From Streptomyces griseiscabiei (GTDB taxonomy: Bacteria; Actinomycetota; Actinomycetes; Streptomycetales; Streptomycetaceae), in the NCBI RefSeq assembly GCF_020010925.1, contig NZ_JAGJBZ010000002.1, forward strand, positions 1,364,001 through 1,428,000: DNA of 64,000 nt. Reading direction: 5' to 3'. Each line of letters starts with the position of its first letter. Position 1 is the stretch's first letter. A program made the position numbers and the translations under genes. This document shows, piece by piece, positions 61,764 to 64,000 of this stretch. Under the pieces are notes generated by a model. That model was not told the origin of the DNA. It made no database searches and saw only the letters and a list, made by a program, of their open reading frames with translations.

Positions 61764-62735
61764 TCAGGTGCTGTGCAGGGCGTTGTGCAGGGTGGTCGTG
61801 GCGAGGGTGAGGGCGGCTTCGGCGGCGTGTGTTCCGCGTAGGGCGTTGAGCATGACGAAGTCGTGGATGACGCCCTGGAAGCGGACGGCGGTCACCGGTA
61901 CTCCCGCCTCGCGCAGCTTGTTGGCGTACGCCTCGCCCTCGTCGCGCAGGACGTCGGCCTCGCCCGTGACGACCAGGGCCGGAGGCAGGCCTTCGAGCTG
62001 CTCGACGCTCGCGCGCAGCGGTGACGCGGTGATCTGGGCGCGCTCGGCCTCGTCGGTCGTGTACTGGTCCCAGAACCACTCCATGCCGTCACGGCGCAGG
62101 AAGTAGCCGGTGGCGAACTGCCGGTACGAACCGGTGTCGAAGCTCGCGTCGGTCACCGGGTAGAACAGCACCTGCTGGACCAGCGGGACGTCACCGCGCT
62201 GTTTGGCCATCAGGGTCAGCGCCGCGGTCATGTTGCCGCCGACCGAGTCACCGGCGACGGCCAGCCGGGACCCGTCCAGGTCCTTGGACGCGCCCTGCTC
62301 GACGACCCACTTGGCGACCGCGTAGTTCTGCTCGATGGCGACGGGGTAACGGGCCTCGGGGGAGAGGTCGTACTCCGGGAAGACCACGGCGGCGTTCGCG
62401 CCGACGGCCAGCTCGCGCACCAGCCGGTCATGGGTGTGCGCGTTGCCGAACACCCAGCCCGCGCCGTGGATGTAGAGAACGACCGGCAGCACGCCCCCGG
62501 CACCCGCGGGCCGTACGATCCGCGCCCGCACACTGCCCGTCGGGCCGCCCGAGACGGTGATCCACTCCTCGTCGACGTCCGGCTTCTCGATCTCGCCGGA
62601 CTGCACCTCGTCGACCGCCTTCCGGCCCTCCGCGGGCGGCAGTTCGAAGAGGAAGGGCGGGTTGGCCGTGGCCTCCGCGAAGGCGGCGGCGGCCGGTTCC
62701 AGGACCGGAGGGGTCGGTTCGGAGGCGTTGGACAT
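61764..62735 (-). CDS. HSL-family alpha/beta hydrolase (lipase/esterase)
   Basis: A 323-residue esterase of the hormone-sensitive lipase group. The oxyanion motif is YIHGAGWVFGN (HGAG in place of the usual HGGG), the nucleophile is in AVAGDSVGGNMTAAL, the Asp in GEADVLRDEGEAY and the His in GVIHDFVML. No signal peptide is present, so it is cytosolic. The ATG at 62735 is the best start; it is followed on the same strand by a second alpha/beta hydrolase. Likely substrates are short-chain esters or aryl esters; not specified. Confidence 0.87.
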   Translation of the reverse strand: MSNASEPTPPVLEPAAAAFAEATANPPFLFELPPAEGRKAVDEVQSGEIEKPDVDEEWITVSGGPTGSVRARIVRPAGAGGVLPVVLYIHGAGWVFGNAHTHDRLVRELAVGANAAVVFPEYDLSPEARYPVAIEQNYAVAKWVVEQGASKDLDGSRLAVAGDSVGGNMTAALTLMAKQRGDVPLVQQVLFYPVTDASFDTGSYRQFATGYFLRRDGMEWFWDQYTTDEAERAQITASPLRASVEQLEGLPPALVVTGEADVLRDEGEAYANKLREAGVPVTAVRFQGVIHDFVMLNALRGTHAAEAALTLATTTLHNALHST

Positions 62736-62969
62736 GTGGTTCTCCCGATGGGGTGCGGTGCGGTACTCCGGTCAGCACGCTAGAACCGCGGCACCCCGGG
62801 GAATCGTCCGTCAGCGCACCGGATCCGGTCCGGGAGCGCACGGCGTGCGGAGCGCCGGTCCCCAGTGCGCTGTGAGGACGAACGCGGTGCGCCACCGGGA
62901 CAGGGGCAGGGGGCCGGCCCTCATAGCTTCGACGCGTTCCGTATCGGATGGAAGCGAAAGGCACCCCCC

Positions 62970-63632
62970 ATGGTCGACATCGACGAGGTCACCGCGACCC
63001 CCGGACCCGATCTGCTCACCCCCGACAACTGCGCGGTCCTGTTCGTGGACCATCAGCCGCAGATGTTCTTCGGCACCGGCAGCGGTGACCGCACCGCGAT
63101 CATCAACGCGACCGTGGGTCTGGCCAAGGCCGCCAGGGTCTTCGACGTACCGGTGGTCCTCAGCACGGTGGCCGCCGAGGACTTCTCCGGCCCGCTCCTG
63201 CCGCAGCTCGCGGACGTGTTCCCCGGCCGTGGTGCGGTCGACCGTACGACCATGAACGCCTGGGAGGACATCGCCTTCGTCGAGGCGGTGAAGGCCACAG
63301 GACGGAAGAAGCTGGTCATCGCGGGTCTGTGGACGGAGGTCTGTGTCGTCCTGCCCGCCCTGTCCGCGCTCGCCCAGGGCTATGAGGTCTACGTCGTCAC
63401 CGACGCGTCCGGCGGTGTCAGCCCGCAGGCACACGAGCACGCCGTGCAGCGGATGATCCAGGCCGGTGCCGTACCGGTGACCTGGGTGCAGGTGCTGCTG
63501 GAGTTCCAGCGCGACTGGGCGCGTACGGAGACGTACGGGCCGACCATCGAGGTGGTCAAGGAGCACGGCGGCGCCTACGGCCTCGGGATCGTCTACGCGC
63601 AGGCAGTCATCGGGGAGCACGCGGCGGGCTGA
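62970..63632 (+). CDS. Isochorismatase-family hydrolase
   Basis: A 220-residue cysteine hydrolase of the isochorismatase/YcaC type. The catalytic Asp is in AVLFVDHQPQMFFG, the Lys in ATGRKKLVIAG and the Cys in LWTEVCVVLPAL, each in the family position. This subgroup forms octamers, and many members lack an assigned substrate. The ATG at 62970 follows an AAAGG site. It converges with the AraC gene, overlapping it by 26 bases. Confidence 0.85.
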   Translation: MVDIDEVTATPGPDLLTPDNCAVLFVDHQPQMFFGTGSGDRTAIINATVGLAKAARVFDVPVVLSTVAAEDFSGPLLPQLADVFPGRGAVDRTTMNAWEDIAFVEAVKATGRKKLVIAGLWTEVCVVLPALSALAQGYEVYVVTDASGGVSPQAHEHAVQRMIQAGAVPVTWVQVLLEFQRDWARTETYGPTIEVVKEHGGAYGLGIVYAQAVIGEHAAG

Positions 63633-64000
63633 GCGTCCGCGTCCGCCCCGCCGCGTCCCGCCACTCGCTCGGTGACATGCCGTACGCCGCCCGGAACACC
63701 CGGCTGAAGTGGGTCGCGCTCAGGAAGCCCCAGCGGCCGGCGACCGAGGCGATGGTGCGGCGGTTGCGGACGCCCAGGACGAGGTCGCGACGGCACTCCT
63801 CCAGACGGCGTCGCTGGATCCAGCGGCCCACGGTCGTGCCCTCGTCCTGGAAGAGCTTGTGCAGATAGCGGACCGAGATGTGATGGGCGCCCGCGATCAC
63901 CTCGGGTGACAGGTCCGCGTCGGCCAGATGCTGGTCGATGAACCGCAGCATCCGCGCCACCAGCGGTGACCGGCCGCCCGGTGTGCCCGTCACGGTCCGC
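63607..64000 (-). CDS. AraC-family regulator, C-terminal part
   Basis: The visible 130 residues are the AraC/XylS DNA-binding domain: LVARMLRFIDQHLADADLSPEVIAGAHHISVRYLHKLFQDEG (first helix-turn-helix), VGRWIQRRRLEECRRDLVL and RTIASVAGRWGFLSATHFSRVFRAAYGMSPSEWRD (second helix-turn-helix). The rest lies beyond the window edge, so the sensor domain is not seen. It overlaps the isochorismatase-like gene tail to tail and may regulate it. Confidence 0.9.
   Translation of the reverse strand, partial: RTVTGTPGGRSPLVARMLRFIDQHLADADLSPEVIAGAHHISVRYLHKLFQDEGTTVGRWIQRRRLEECRRDLVLGVRNRRTIASVAGRWGFLSATHFSRVFRAAYGMSPSEWRDAAGRTRTLSPPRAPR

Noticed and set aside
1..64000. CRISPR array, tRNA or rRNA genes, insertion sequences
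   Set aside because: No regularly spaced repeats with unique spacers, no cloverleaf-like or rRNA sequence, and no transposase motifs were seen while reading both strands.

Overview
The window is a high-GC actinobacterial chromosome segment. Base composition, GTG/TTG starts, stop-start overlaps and gene content all point to a Streptomyces. From memory the gene order resembles the stretch of the S. coelicolor chromosome that runs from dxs to murC/msrB; no search was run. No rRNA, tRNA, CRISPR array, insertion sequence or prophage was seen. Most of the window is core or conserved-accessory sequence.

Layout. 1-4.2 kb: 3' end of dxs, an APC-family amino-acid permease, a PIN/NYN-like protein and a propeller-like protein. 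4.2-15.2 kb: an LCP-family wall ligase, then a divergent six-gene surface-polymer operon with three Stealth-family proteins (the middle one has lost its catalytic motifs), a GT4 glycosyltransferase, an SGNH esterase-like protein and a secreted endonuclease/exonuclease/phosphatase-fold protein. 15.3-18.6 kb: a fadA/fadB beta-oxidation pair. 18.9-25.6 kb: a carbohydrate divergon with a GH2 beta-mannosidase and LacI regulator facing an ABC importer (lipoprotein plus two permeases, no ATPase). Two copies of an ACCGGT-centred palindrome flank the shared promoter region. 25.6-28.9 kb: RNase D, an orphan response regulator with a degenerate receiver, and a DUF3000 protein. 29-36.5 kb: heme genes hemE, hemG/cgoX and chdC (hemQ), interspersed with a rhomboid protease, a CoA-disulfide-reductase-like flavoprotein and a DUF4349 lipoprotein.

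36.5-43.2 kb: a secreted TAP-like hydrolase and then the most unusual locus, five same-strand genes. They encode a TIGR04222 membrane protein, an MNIO (DUF692) enzyme fused to a DUF2063-like partner domain, and three membrane-anchored DUF4142 paralogues. This looks like an uncharacterised MNIO-based modification or metal-handling system.

43.3-53 kb: a PTH2-like protein, a small ABC exporter, a 64-residue zinc-ribbon protein, a polysaccharide-deacetylase lipoprotein, an XRE-DUF5753/DUF397 pair (the DUF397 protein is internally duplicated), a Tat-exported PhoX-like protein, a slipin, and a SulP transporter coupled to a beta-carbonic anhydrase. 53-64 kb: a ZapE/AFG1 ATPase divergent from a RibD-type reductase, a stress-protein-like ORF, murC, msrB (with a SigR-like promoter candidate inside murC), a MAB_1171c membrane protein, an FAD monooxygenase-like protein, two alpha/beta hydrolases, an isochorismatase-like hydrolase and an AraC regulator cut by the window edge.

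A dispersed element with core GCGCAGTTCCCCGCGCCCCT recurs at least five times, plus one diverged inverted copy, close to gene 3' ends. Several long perfect hairpins act as likely terminators.
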